From Eutreptiella sp. 'Long Island Sound 2002' (lineage: Eukaryota; Euglenozoa; Euglenophyceae; Eutreptiales; Eutreptiaceae): a stretch of DNA of 64,000 nt. The notes beneath the pieces were generated by a model that worked only from the letters and a program-made list of their open reading frames with translations, ran no database searches and was not told where the DNA came from. Below are positions 20,004 through 30,519 of the stretch, piece after piece. The position numbers were made by a program, and so were the translations under genes. Position 1 is the stretch's first letter, and every line of letters starts with the position of its first letter. Where the stretch lies: contig OZ038385.1 of the NCBI GenBank assembly GCA_964036045.1, positions 28,976,853 through 29,040,852 of the forward strand, in the 5' to 3' direction.

Positions 20004-23000
20004 TCACTTGGGGCCCTTCTGTGCCCTCTTGCCTGAGTGCTCCTTGGTGCCCCTTGCCCTTCCCTTGCCCTTGTCCTGCCCCTTCCTGATGTGGTGGTGG
20101 CGGGAGGGGCGGGGTGGGGAGGGGGCGCCGGCGGCCCAGGCCTGGGGGTGGGTGGCCTGCAGCCACTGGCGGAGGGCTTGGGGGGTGTAGGGGGGGCGGG
20201 GGCCCTGGACCGCATCGCGGAGGAGGGCCTCCCATGCCGCTTGCGGCATGATGGCCTCCGGGGCGGCCTCGTTCGGGTTTGCGGGGGTGCGGGTGCGCAC
20301 CTCCTCGAAGGTATGCACCATGTGCACCCCTTCGTGCCTTCCCGCTCCTCCGGCCCACTTCACCCAGCGGCGGAGCTCCTGCAGAGCGGGGGGAGACCAC
20401 CAGGCGAGGTAGGCGGGGGCCCGGGGGGGGGAGGGGTCCGTGCCCGTGGTCGTGGTGCGGCGGGGGGAGGACGTGGATCCGCGGTGGTGGCGGGGGTGGC
20501 GGTGCCTGGGGGAGCGGGAGCGGCGGCGGCGGGGGCTGGGGGTGGAGGACGGGTACGGGCTGAGGGGGGAGCGGGAGGGGGAGGTGGACATGGGGCGGCG
20601 GTGGCGCGCTCGGTGGCGTCCGGGGGAGCGGGAGTGGTGGTGGCGGGGGCTGGGGGTGGTGGATGGGTACGGGTGGCGGGGGGAACGGGGAGCCCGGCTG
20701 GGCGTGTGGGGGGAGGGGGAGGTGGACGTGGGGCGGCAGTGTCGTGCCTGGCTGCGTCGGGGGGAGCGGGAATGGTGGTGGCGGGGGCTCGGGGTGGGGG
20801 TCTTGTTTGGCCGGTGGGGGGAGGGGGAGGGGGACATGGGGCGGCGGTGGCGCTCGTGGTGGTTCCCGGGGGAGCTGGAGCGACGGGAGCGGGGTCCCGG
20901 GGGGTCGTGGTGGTACCTGGGGGAGCGGGAGCGGCGCGAGTGGGTGGTTGAGGCGCGGTGGGAGTGTGGGCGCCGTGGGCGAGTGTGCCGTGCGGGGGGG
21001 GAGCGGGAGCGCCGCCGTTTGCGGGACCGGGCCTCATCGCTCGAGTCGGGCCAGTCCGGAAGCGTCGGCGGCCCCTGGGGGGCCTCGCGCGGTGCCGCCT
21101 GGTACTGGGGGGGGGGGAGGAGGTCCCCCGTCGTCCATGGGGCCCCTTCGGCCATCGGATGGTGGCCGGGGGGGTACGGATACGGTTCCTGGTACGGGGG
21201 TGGTGGCTGGTACGGGGGGGGTGGCTCCTGGCGGTAGGTGGGGTATGCGGGTGGGGCGCTCGGTGGCTGCCATCCCGTCCGCTGGTGCTGTTCGTGCACG
21301 GGGGGTTGTGGCCCGGTGGGGTAGGGCGGTGGGCAGTGGTAGTGGTGGGGGTGGTGTTGGTAGTGGTGGTGGTGGGGCCGCTGGTGGTGGTGGTGTGGGT
21401 AGTGGTGGGCTTGGTGTTGCGGGTATGGCCCATGGACCCCTTGTGGGTTTTCCGGTCCCCCTTGTGGGGGTGGGGGGTTGGGCATCGTGGGCAGTCCCCG
21501 GGGCTGCACTATGTGGTGGGCATGGGGGAAGGGTTGGGGGCCGGGCTTGACGGTGACGGTGGTCGAGGGGTCCCACGTCCCTGGGTCGGTTTGGCCGGCG
21601 GTGGTGGTGGTTTTTGGGGGATGGATGACGGGGCGCTTGGTGACGGGGATGCGGACGAGGGCTTGGACGGGGTCGTGCTGGGTGGCCGTCTCTGCGGTGG
21701 TGGTTGGTGCCGGCGGGAGGGGGGCGCGGGTTGCGGTGGGTGGGGGGTCCTGGCTTGGGCGAGGGCCCGGGCGGGGGTGGTGTCCGGTGGGTTTGTGTCG
21801 TTGCGTCTGCGGTGTTGTGTGTGCTCGCGTGGGCGCCGGCTTGCGTTTGGGGTCGGGTTTGGGGTTGGGGTCCGGTTTGGGTTTGGGGTCGGGGTTGGGG
21901 TTGGGGTCCGGTTCCAGGTTGAGGAGTACCTCTGTCCGGAGGTGTGAGGGCGCCGATGTCGGGTCGGGGGTCGTCCCGGTGGGTTGCCGGGGTGCCTGAG
22001 TCGCCTGTGTGGGGGTTGGGGGGTCGGTGCGTGCGGCCGCGGCTTTGGCTTTCGCCGTGGCCTTGAGGATGAGTTTGGCGGGGAAGGGGGGGTCGGAGGA
22101 TGAGGTGGAGGAGGTGGACGAGGCTGAGGATGAGGAGGAGGTGGTGGACGCGGGTTGGGCTGTGATGCGGGCGGGCTTGTGGGCGGCGGCTTCTGCTGCG
22201 GCCACTGCGGGGAGGATGGAGGGCATGTCCTCGGGCTGTAGGTTGGCGGCGGGCGCCCCGGGGGGCCCGGTCCTGACCTGGCGGCCCGGCGGGCCCATCT
22301 GGTCGGCAGCGGCGGGGGAGGGAGGCGCGGGGCTGCGGCCTTCTCTTTCTGGGCTCGGCTGGGCCCGGGTCCTGCAATGTGCGAGGTCGTGTGGGTTGGT
22401 GTCCGCGGGGGGGAACAGTTCGCGTGGGCTGCATTCAGGGGCCGGGGGGGGTGGGCCTGGGTCCTCTGGGGTGTGTGTGGGGGGCGTGGGCGGGCCACTG
22501 GGTGGGGTGGGCGTGCCGCGGGGCGCGGGGCTCCCCTCGGCGGGTGTGTGTGGGTTGTCGAGTGTGGGGGGCGGTGAAGGGTGTCCGGTGGGTGGGTGTG
22601 TGGCGGGCGTGTGCTGGTGTTCGGGCGGGTGGGGGAGGCCCGTGTCGCGGGGCCCGGGGGTGCGCGCGATGGTGGGCGTGTGTGGGTCTCCGGTTGAGCA
22701 GCGAGAGGGGGGGGGCATGGGCGGGGATTGTGCGGCGGGATGTGCTGTGTCGGTGTATGTGTCCGCTGGCCGCGCGCTTGCGTGGGCAGGTGTAGGCCGG
22801 GCGGCTTGGAGGAGAAGCTTGCCGTCTTCTGCTGCCGCGGCAAGGATTTCGCAGACGAGCTTTCGTATCTGGTGGACCTCTTGGTCAGTGGTGGGAAGGG
22901 GGCATGCTAGCTTTGGGCTAAGACCCGCGCGGTTGAGGACCCTGTGGATGGCGTGGTACCCGCAGGTGAGGGACTGCTGCGGTCTGGGGATGGGGTTTGG

Positions 23001-24075
23001 TCGTGTGTCCGGGCCTGCCTCGACTTGTGTGTGGGCACTGGGGATGGCCCAAACCCAGGGCACGGTCCCCGTGGGTGGCCAGCGGCGCTGGATCCAGTGG
23101 GTTAGGCAGAGCATGGCCAATCCCAGGTGGTAGCCCGCCTTCCCTGAGGTGATTTGGGCCAGGGCGCGGGCTGGGGGCGTGTCCCCTGGCTGGAGGACAC
23201 CCCTGAGGATCCTGTGCTGGGTGGTGGGGTCCCCCACTGCCCCTGGTGGGGCGGTCTCCGGGGCGAACATGGTGTCTGTCCCCTGGATGATCCATTGCGG
23301 GCCGGGGGACGTAGCCGTAGCGGCTATCACGTAGTAGTGGCCGCGCTCGAGGACTGTAACCCAGACCTCCGGCGGGGGGTGGTCACTGTCTGTAGGTGGG
23401 GGGGGGGGGGTCGTCGTCCGGGCCGCGGAGGCCGGCGGCGCGGAGGGCGGTGTCGCGGTTGGGCGCGGTGGCCTGTTTCCACTGCTCCGGGTGGTTCGGG
23501 TCCGCTGGGTGGTCCGTCTCCGCTCGGGCCCGTCCTAGGCGTACGGTCCCTTGACGCGTGACGTTGATGCCGGTGTCGTGCGTCAGGGCCTGGCCCCACT
23601 CGATGGGGGGGATCCAGATGGGCTGGCCCCGGGTGTGTTTGCGGGCTCGCCAGAGCACGAGGTCTACTATGGTCTCGCTGAGGCCGCTGCCTGGGGTGGT
23701 CAGGTCCCGGAGGGCTTTGACGGTGAGCTTGGTCCAGTCCTCTTGTAGGCGGTACCAGCCCAGGGGGGTGGTCGGGGCCCTGTCTTGGAGGGTTGCTCGG
23801 AGGAGGTCGGGGTCGCGGATGGTGGCCGGTGTGAGGGGGGGGCGCCCCGGGTCCGGGGGGGGTGGGCTGGATGGGCTGCCGGGGTCTTGCGCGTCTACGT
23901 CGATGGATGGTTGGCCCTGGCTGGGCTCGGCCGGACTGGGCGGTGCCGGGTGGCTTCTTGGGTGTGAGACGGGTCTCGGGGCGCTGTGGTGGTGCCTTGG
24001 AGACCTGTGGATGGAGACGGGGGGCGCGTGCGGGGCGCGGAGCGGGTTAGTGGACGTCTGGGTCATGCACGGCAT
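20004..24075 (-). pseudogene. Element ORF: Ulp1/C48-like cysteine protease plus Pro- and Arg/Ser-rich region, frameshifted
   Basis: The ATG at 24075 overlaps the RT frame's end by 29 bases. The first part (24075-23383) contains LSETIVDLVLWRARKHTRGQ, resembling the start of Ulp1/SENP-type protease domains. A run of 13 C on the coding strand (23398-23410) then throws the frame. The next phase (open from just after the run, listed from 23330) supplies RGHYYVIAA, QWIIQGTDT and QQSLTCGYHAIHRVL, matching the His, Asp and Gln...Cys catalytic pattern of the C48 family. One base fewer, or two more, in the C run would join them. After the protease come ~350 residues rich in Pro/Thr/Ala and a ~200-residue Arg-Ser-His-Pro repeat resembling SR domains, then a short ordered tail ending in a basic stretch. 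Known C48 enzymes cut ubiquitin-like modifiers or polyproteins; the role here is inferred. Confidence 0.6.
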
Positions 24076-27000
24076 GGTAATGGATGAGACGCTGCATGTG
24101 TTCCCTGGCGGTGGGGTCGGTGAGTTGCTCCGCGTGTGTTAGCAGGAGGTGTTTGCGGTGTACCATTTGGGCCGCTGCTCTGCGGACTGCTTCTAGTTGG
24201 AGATGTGCTGCTGCCTCCATGGGGCTTTCCGTGTGTTTGGTGAGGTGTTCGTGCAGGGCCTGTGTCACTGCCCCTCTCATGGTGGCTTCTTTGATCAGGG
24301 GGTCCCGGAAGAGGTGTTCGGTGGCCTGGTGTGCGTGGCTGTGGGTTGGCCATCCTTCGTGTTGTCGCAGGGTTTCCGCCGGGGACCAGCCCACTAGGGT
24401 GTCCCTGTCTGTATGGAGGGGGCATTTCCTGAAGTGTTCCCAGTCCTCCGGGGTGGTGTGGTCGCATGGGCAACGGGTGTGTTCGTCGGGGACGTGGATG
24501 TGCTTGCGGGCGAGCCATCTGGCGACCCTGGTGAGGAATGGCAGTTGCTCCCTGAGGAGTTGGATGCGTCGTTTTTGGAGGTGGGCTGGGACGTTTGCTG
24601 GGCGGAGCGCTGAGTGGTAGAGGGGGACTTGCAGTCTGTCCTGGAGCTCCTGGATGTGCGCCCGGCTGTCTGCGTCGCCGAGCACGCGGGCGAGATGTTG
24701 GATGGGGTTGGGGTAGTGGTACGCTCTGTCGTGGGAGGAATAGGGGGCGTCCTCTGGTACCCAGTCCGGAGTCTGATGGGGCTCGGGTACAGGGGGCACG
24801 TGTTGGAGGTGTGTGTGTTTGCGGCCGAGGTGAGGGATCTGGAGGGCTGGTAGGTGTGTTGTGCGCTGGTGTACCGCCTGGTTGTCGACCTTACCATTTC
24901 CGTATTGGTGTCTGTGGGACTCTTGTTTCACGATGTGGAGTTGGACGTAGGGGGGAAGGCTGCGTAGGGCTTTCCAGAGTAGCAGTCCCTGGGTGCCGAG
25001 GCTCGTCGCGGTTGCTTTGTGAAGTGGTTGCCTTGCTATGCGGAGGAGCAGGTGCGTGTCGACAGTGGCGTCTACCACGAACCAGACCCGGACGATGTGC
25101 GGGGAGTGGGCGGGTAGGTGGGCCGCGACCTCGGAGATGGCGTCGGCCATGGCCCCTAGCTCCCCGTGGGAAGAGGCCCCATAGGTGGTGTGGCCCGTGT
25201 GGTGGTCCATGTGGTAGTGTCCCCCGGTGTGGGTTAGCTGCAGGGTGGCCCCCCCGGTGATGGGCGTGAGGGCGGATTCGCCTGAGGCGTCGGTGAAGAA
25301 GAGCCGGTCCGCCGGTGATGGTTGTGGGAGGCGGCATGGGTTCATGGGCAGGTAGGCGTATATGGCAAGGCCCGTGGCGAGGTGGGCTACTGGGGTTGAG
25401 GGCTGCAGGATGGGGGTGGCGTACACCCCCATTCCTTTGGAGATGATGTGCTTCGCTTGGGGGGACAGGGCTATGAGTCCCTGCTCCGGCTGTCCTTGTG
25501 TGAGGTAGGAGTAGATGTAGTGGAGGATGTAGGCTGTGTCGGGGTTTAGGTCGTGGCATGTGAGGGTTTGTGTTCGGTGCTCCGGTGTGTGGCAGGAGTG
25601 GTGGAGCGGATAGTAGGGGTGCTCGTGCTTGCCCGTTCTGCCTGGCTCGTACATGCTGTAACGGATGGCGACCCCTGCCGGGTCGGGGCGGGGGCATGTG
25701 GGTGTAGTGGTGAAGAGCCCTTTGGGCGCGTGGTCGGGGTTCCATGCTACCGTGGGGTTAGTGTCGGTGCGGTGGAACCATGGGGCTATCCATGCGTAGG
25801 CCTGTGGTGGTAGGTGGGTTGTGGGGTGGGTGTGGTGGCGTGCTATGAGGTGTAGTACGGGCCATGGTGTGGTTGGTGCCTTGGGGTCACAGGCCCAACA
25901 TGTGCGTGGCATGCTCTGGGAATCTTGGGGGACCTTTGGTAGGTCTCGGGCGGTCATGTGGTATTTCGGTATGCGCCATTTTGCCCCGTGGTGGATGACG
26001 GTGGTCTGCGTGGGTTTGGCTTCATTCGGGGCCAGTAGTAGGGTTAGTGGTGGGACTGGGCCCGTCACCGGGGGGACGGGTTCGTGTTTCGATCCGGTGG
26101 GTGCGTAGGGCGGTGTCGCTGGGATGGGTCGCGGGTGTTGCTTTGTGAATTCTCGGTAGGCTGTGCGCATGTCTTTGCTCCCCGGTAGAGTGTGTCCCGC
26201 TGCTCGTGCCGTCTGCGTGAGGTACTGGGGGAAGAGGCGGTATTGTGGCCATTCGGGAAGCTGTAGAAAGGGGATGTGGTGTGCCCCGCTGTGGTGCAGG
26301 ACCCGCATTTGGGGGAGGGTGACGTATACTACGGTGATGGAGGCCCCGACAAGGTCTATGGTGTGGATGGTGTCCTTGGGGTGATGGTGGAGGTCCCCGC
26401 AGAGGACCGCTAGTGGCCCTTCCTCTGGGCACGTGTGGTTGGTGAGTATGGCGTGGTGTGGGGATGGGAGGAGAAGCTGCAGGTGGTTCCACAGGCGCGT
26501 GTTCATGTTGGTGGGCATGCCCGTCTGGTGGAGTACCCAGCGCGGGCATGTGTTGCGGGCCCGTTGTGCGGCTTGGAGGCGGATGGCGGTGACCTCGCGG
26601 ACCTCCGGTGAGTGGTTGTGGGTCATGCGGTGAAGGAGGAGGGCGGTGTGTCTGGTGTAGGCCGCTTTCACCTCGTCCCCTATGGCGTCTCCATAGTGGG
26701 GCCATGCCACTCGGATGGCGCGGGTGGGTATGGAGGTGGGCCAGCCCCCGTGTGCTGCCCATGCCTTGGTCACGGCGCGTGTGGCCGGCTGGAGGACGGT
26801 GGTGGGGTGTGTCAGGTGGAGTGCTTGGAAGCCTATGGAGGCGTTCAAGACCCCGGTGAGGTAGTACGCCAGGCTCTGGTGGGACAGGGAGAGGGCCTTG
26901 GTGGTCGGGGACGCATATCTGGGGAGATGGGCGAGGTGTGATTGCAACCTGGGAGGGAGGGTGGCGTCCTCAGGGTTGGCGGCCTGGACTACCCCCAGGT

Positions 27001-27608
27001 GGGTGGTGGTCGTCACCACGTGCATGGGGGGCCCTTGTGGCCCTAGGGTGGGAGGTGTGGCAGACCCCTTGATCATGGCCACTGACTTTGTGGGGTGGAC
27101 GATGAGGTTGTTGTGGGAGAGGTAGGAGACGGTCACGTCCAGTAAGTCGTTGGCCTGTTGGGTGACCGTTGGCCCGGGGTCCGGGGCATGGGGGTCGTGT
27201 GGGGTGTGCGCGACGGTGAGGTTGGTGTCGTCCGCGAAGCCGACCAGGGGGGAGAGGAGGGGGTAGGGTGCGTAGGCCGGGTAATCCTGCTCGATTGCGA
27301 GGGCCAGGGGGAGCGTCACTAGAAGGTACAGGAAGGGGCCTTCTGCTCCCCCTTGGGGGACCCCGCTGCCTGGCTCCAGGAAGGGGGTGAGGCCTGCTCC
27401 TGTGCGGACCGTGTATTTGCGGGTGCGGATGTAGTCGGAGGTGAAGTTGTAGAAGGGGAGGCCTAGGCGTTTCCACACCGCTTTCAGAAGGAGCCAGGGG
27501 GTGTTCGGGAAGGCTCCCTTGACGTCGAGGGAGGAGATGATGAGGTCCACCGGGTCCATGTCCGCGATGGTGTCCTGGAGGAAGATGGCCTCGTGTGGGG
27601 ACCGGCCA
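24047..27608 (-). CDS. Non-LTR reverse transcriptase with RNase H and C-terminal zinc motif (5' truncated)
   Basis: The frame is open through ~1,187 codons to a TAA at 24047. Element sequence begins at about 27608 (GRSPHEAIFLQDTIADM); the formal ATG at 27724 belongs to the antisense of the neighbouring transposon, so the true N-terminus is missing. Numbered from that ATG, RT motifs are SSLDVKGAFPN with catalytic Asp at 67, GSGVPQGGAEGP at 119-130 and GFADDTNL at 162-169. An RNase H domain follows with FFTDASGES (Asp 812), HGELGA (Glu 855), VVDATVD (Asp 885) and GNGKVDNQA (Asp 947). Near the end, RCPCDHTTPEDWEHFRKC is a CCHC-type zinc motif typical of LINE C-termini. All catalytic residues that remain are intact. 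Confidence 0.85.
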
Positions 27609-27613
27609 CAGAG

Positions 27614-29622
27614 AAAGACGCAAAATGCCACTTGGAGCCAGAAAATCCGTAACGCATCAGATGATAGCAGAAGTAAGCAAAGGAGCAGCAGCACTACGAG
27701 AGGCATGCGCGGCAGAACCAGCATACCAAACAGCAGACGACCTGTTGAAGGGACTCAAACGAGACGACCTGGCGGCGCAACTGGTGTTAACATTTGCACA
27801 GCGACTGAGGTTCAACAAAAGAACGCGCCACAGTTTACCAGCACCTAAAAGGCAGGAGGACAAGCGCTGGATGCGCTTTTTGCGACAGGAGGGCTGGAAC
27901 CTGTACCTGTTGATGCGTCAACGGGCAGTACCAAACAGGTAAAAACGGAGAAACAAAACAGGGTACTTAACGCAAACAGAAAGACGAACAAAAAAACGAC
28001 CTGGGCAAGCAGACGCTGCCGCAGATACAGTGGACGAACAGGCAGCAGCAGTACTTAAAGCAACGTGGTCACTGGTGCTTTCGTCGTGTTGCGTGCTGTG
28101 GATAGACAACTGGTACCGGGCACAATACCCGACACACCCAGACGAAAGTGACCGGTCGCAAAACTGTACTGCAATGGCAGTACTTCAACTGAGACAGAGG
28201 CCCACGTATTGGGCAGGACATCGAGCCATTGAGGACCTGGCAGCACGGATAACGACAGTCGCAAGGGCTTTGCAACAGCGTGAACGAGGAATCCCCCAGA
28301 CTTTGCGCGACATGGGGGTTGCAGATGGGTGTGTACCAGACACCAGAAACGTGAGAGCACCGTTGGATGTGAGGAGGGATGCAAGGACTGTGCAGGCACC
28401 GGTGTGGCGCCCGTTTGCCCTGTCAAAACAAAAGGTAACTGGTGGTGTTGGTCTGTTAAACTTGTTACACTTTGCAAAGGACACAGCACAACAGACAAAC
28501 AGAGTTCTACCACTGTTGGTTGACGAAAACATACACTACAGGATACTAATATTGTTGTACGGTGCCAAGAACCAACGATGGAACATGCGTGTGTACCTGC
28601 GTTACGTGCCTGTAGTTTACGGTGTCTGGCATGCCTACAACTTCGTTCTTACTCATACTTTTTGGGTGTTCTGGCCTATTCTAACCTACCTACGGAAAGG
28701 TGTGCTACAACCTGGTTCCACCATACTATCATACCCCAAACTGATAGTTATGGAGAAAATTATTGCTGCGCCGATGCTTGCCACACCCCGAATACTACGC
28801 CCGTATCGGCGCAAGTCACAAGCTGCAACCGCGATCAGTGGTCGTGACACTGCGCATGCCAACAGGGCAGCAGTGGCAAACGCAGTTCTGCATTTGTTGT
28901 CGGAATGGTGCCCGTTGTTGTTGTACTTGGGCCACGTGGTACAGGAATGCAACTGGTCAGGGGAAAACAACGGTACAGGGTCACGAGCTCAGGAGGTGTT
29001 GCAGTTGAGTTTGTGTCTGTTGAGGAGGCTGCGTCGAGGACCGTGTGACACCGTACTGAAGTACGAACGCACATTCATGTGCACATTGTTGTACAACAGC
29101 AAGTGGCACCAGGACCTGCCCGGTCAGGCACACTCAGAGGAGTTTGGAGAAGGAATGCTGAGCAAATTGGTGCGGGACAAGGCGAGAAACACGGGTTCTG
29201 TTACTGTTGAGGAGGTGGAAAACCATTACTTGTTAGTAAAGGTTGGTCCTGGTGGCAAAGACGTGGGGGTACAAAAAGTTCCCAAGAACCTGGTACACAG
29301 GATGCGACAACGACTGACAAGATTTTTGGCGACAGACCGGATTTGCATGGCCTATGTGGAAAGGGAGTTGCACAGAGTCAGCACCGTTGCAACTTCGTGG
29401 CCGCGGAGGTTACTGAGATTTCCACCCTCAACTACACAACCCCTTGGTTACGACCACTACCGGCTACTTGGTCACAGCGTACTAGATGCCCTCATCGACC
29501 AGAAAACAAATCGCACCAACCAACTAAAACGGAGACTGGATGCTGTTGTGGGGCGGAGAACAGATATGGATGCCGACAGACAGGAAGCGGCAACACGCAA
29601 CGTGCGGCAACGCTTGCGGTAA
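27614..29622 (+). CDS. Transposon protein of unknown class (DUF6589-like in style)
   Basis: One plus-strand phase is open from about 27598 to 29622 except for a single TAA at 27940-27942. The stretch after the TAA (28030-29622, 530 codons) is uninterrupted. A start at the ATG of 27625 (MPLGARKSVTHQMIAEV) or an upstream exon (16803-17015) is possible. The central block YVPVVYGVWHAYNFVLTHTF followed by FWPILTYLRKG is reminiscent of uncharacterised transposon-associated proteins such as DUF6589 members, but this is from memory of style, not a search. The C-terminus is basic and polar. An intron from the GT at 27939 was considered, but no acceptor restores phase, so a simple premature stop is likelier. 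The frame ends 11 bases before the first right-hand palindrome. Confidence 0.6.
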
Positions 29623-29633
29623 CTGACGCCCGC

Positions 29634-29712
29634 AGTGCGCAAGGCCTCCTCCACTAAAGGTTACGAAAAACAGGTATGTAATGCGATGTGAGTGCGCGAG
29701 GCCTCGCGCACT
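29634..29712. repeat. Right-hand palindrome pair of the split transposon
   Basis: A degenerate copy at 29634-29655 and a perfect 22-bp palindrome at 29691-29712 match the left cluster at 16207-16640. They follow the stop codon of the transposon reading frame closely, so they could also act as a hairpin in the transcript. Confidence 0.8.
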
Positions 29713-29857
29713 GAGTAGTTCCCTAAGTGCCGTGGATTAAGTCACAACAAAGACAGTTGTGGGAAAAATTTGCGTATACCATTTCGACTGATTTCAGAGT
29801 TCAAATGACCGTGTTTCATGTCATGCCATTTCTCCTTTTTAGGTATTCCTTGGCATC

Positions 29858-29933
29858 ATGAGTGAACCAGGATCGCCAGAACATCCAGCACCAGACGCAG
29901 AGGCCATTGAGTTGTCACCAGGGACCAACCAAG
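29858..29933 (+). pseudogene. Possible exon fragment interrupted by the TIR transposon
   Basis: After a T-rich tract and TTTTTAG at 29836-29842, an ATG at 29858 opens a short acidic frame (MSEPGSPEHPAPDAEAIELS) that meets the left TIR at 29934. The frame continues to 30172 only through transposon DNA. I cannot tell whether it belonged to a host gene or to the preceding element. Confidence 0.3.
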
Positions 29934-29968
29934 CCCCGCGCGCCCACTTGGTCCCTAGTTTCATCTTA
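29934..29968 (+). repeat. Left terminal inverted repeat
   Basis: The 35 bases match the reverse complement of 33093-33127 at all but one position. The inner end TTTCATCTTA resembles half of the internal palindromes. Confidence 0.8.
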
Positions 29969-30297
29969 CCAGAACTCAATAGTCATCCTAAAATGTTTAA
30001 GATGAAAATCTTGAAATTAAATCTTATTCATTCTGCCTTCATTTTTTCGGTCATATTGGTTCCAAATCTGTGGTTGGGTGCCATGCAGATGCCGTGCGTG
30101 TGTGTGCCGCTATTTCTGCCTGTCGCCGCAACTTTTTGCACGGGAAGTTTTTTCACAGAACACTCGTCGTAAGAAGAAAAATTTTCGTCGTACGATGAAA
30201 GTTTACGATGAATTTAGCGCGACAGAAGCGACATGCAAAAATCCGCACCAAAATCTGACACAGTAACAGTGAAAGTCGTAACAGTCGCGTCCAAAAC

Positions 30298-30519
30298 TCA
30301 ATGGCAATCAAAATAGATACGTTCAGTTGCCCTTTGCACTGTCAGGCGCTGCACCACTCGCACCTGCACCTTCTGACACCTATCTGTTTGTTCCTCGGGC
30401 TTTTCTTGATCTGCAGCTGGTGCTGGTGTTGCAGCTGGTTCTGCAGCAGCTTCTGCCTTGCGTGCCTTGCGGGCTTCGCGCTCCTTCTGCTGCTGTTCCT
30501 TCATCTTGCGCTTCTTCAT
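30298..30519 (-). CDS. Short Lys/Glu/Ala-rich frame overlapping the previous one
   Basis: This 73-codon frame begins MKKRKMKEQQQKEREARKA and is highly charged, predicted helical or coiled coil. Its ATG at 30519-30517 overlaps the TGA of the preceding frame. In a eukaryote this is more likely a frameshift or a skipped splice junction than true coupling, so it may be the C-terminal part of the same protein. Confidence 0.35.
   Translation of the reverse strand: MKKRKMKEQQQKEREARKARKAEAAAEPAATPAPAADQEKPEEQTDRCQKVQVRVVQRLTVQRATERIYFDCH

Larger units (their letters stand above)
17016..27608 (-). mobile_element. Non-LTR retrotransposon copy 3 (~10.6 kb) with RT-RNase H and protease ORFs
   Basis: Read on the minus strand, it starts abruptly inside the RT domain at about 27608. 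It carries an RT-RNase H frame (to 24047), an overlapping second frame (24075-20004) with a Ulp1-like protease and Pro/Arg/Ser-rich region, and ~3 kb of GC-rich 3' sequence ending in (ACCT)n at 17031-17016. The final ~640 bases match copies 1 and 2, which identifies all three as one family. CAGAG occurs on both edges (17011-17015 and 27609-27613), a possible short target-site duplication. Composition is strikingly C-rich on the coding strand. The missing 5' part would have held the rest of the RT and any endonuclease. Confidence 0.7.

Noticed and set aside
20037-23133. Long Gly-rich plus-strand frames
   Set aside because: They are antisense to the Pro/Arg/Ser-rich protease ORF. GC-rich sequence gives few stops on both strands, while the minus strand has recognisable motifs.
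27939-28030. Short intron with CAG/GTAAAA donor in the transposon ORF
   Set aside because: No nearby AG acceptor restores the downstream phase, whereas reading straight through keeps phase with one TAA, so a premature stop is simpler.
29691-29725. Helitron 3' terminus (hairpin followed by CTRR-T)
   Set aside because: The palindrome is followed by CCCTAAGT, not CTRR-T at the usual spacing. The palindrome recurs at the other side, and no Rep/helicase motif is present.
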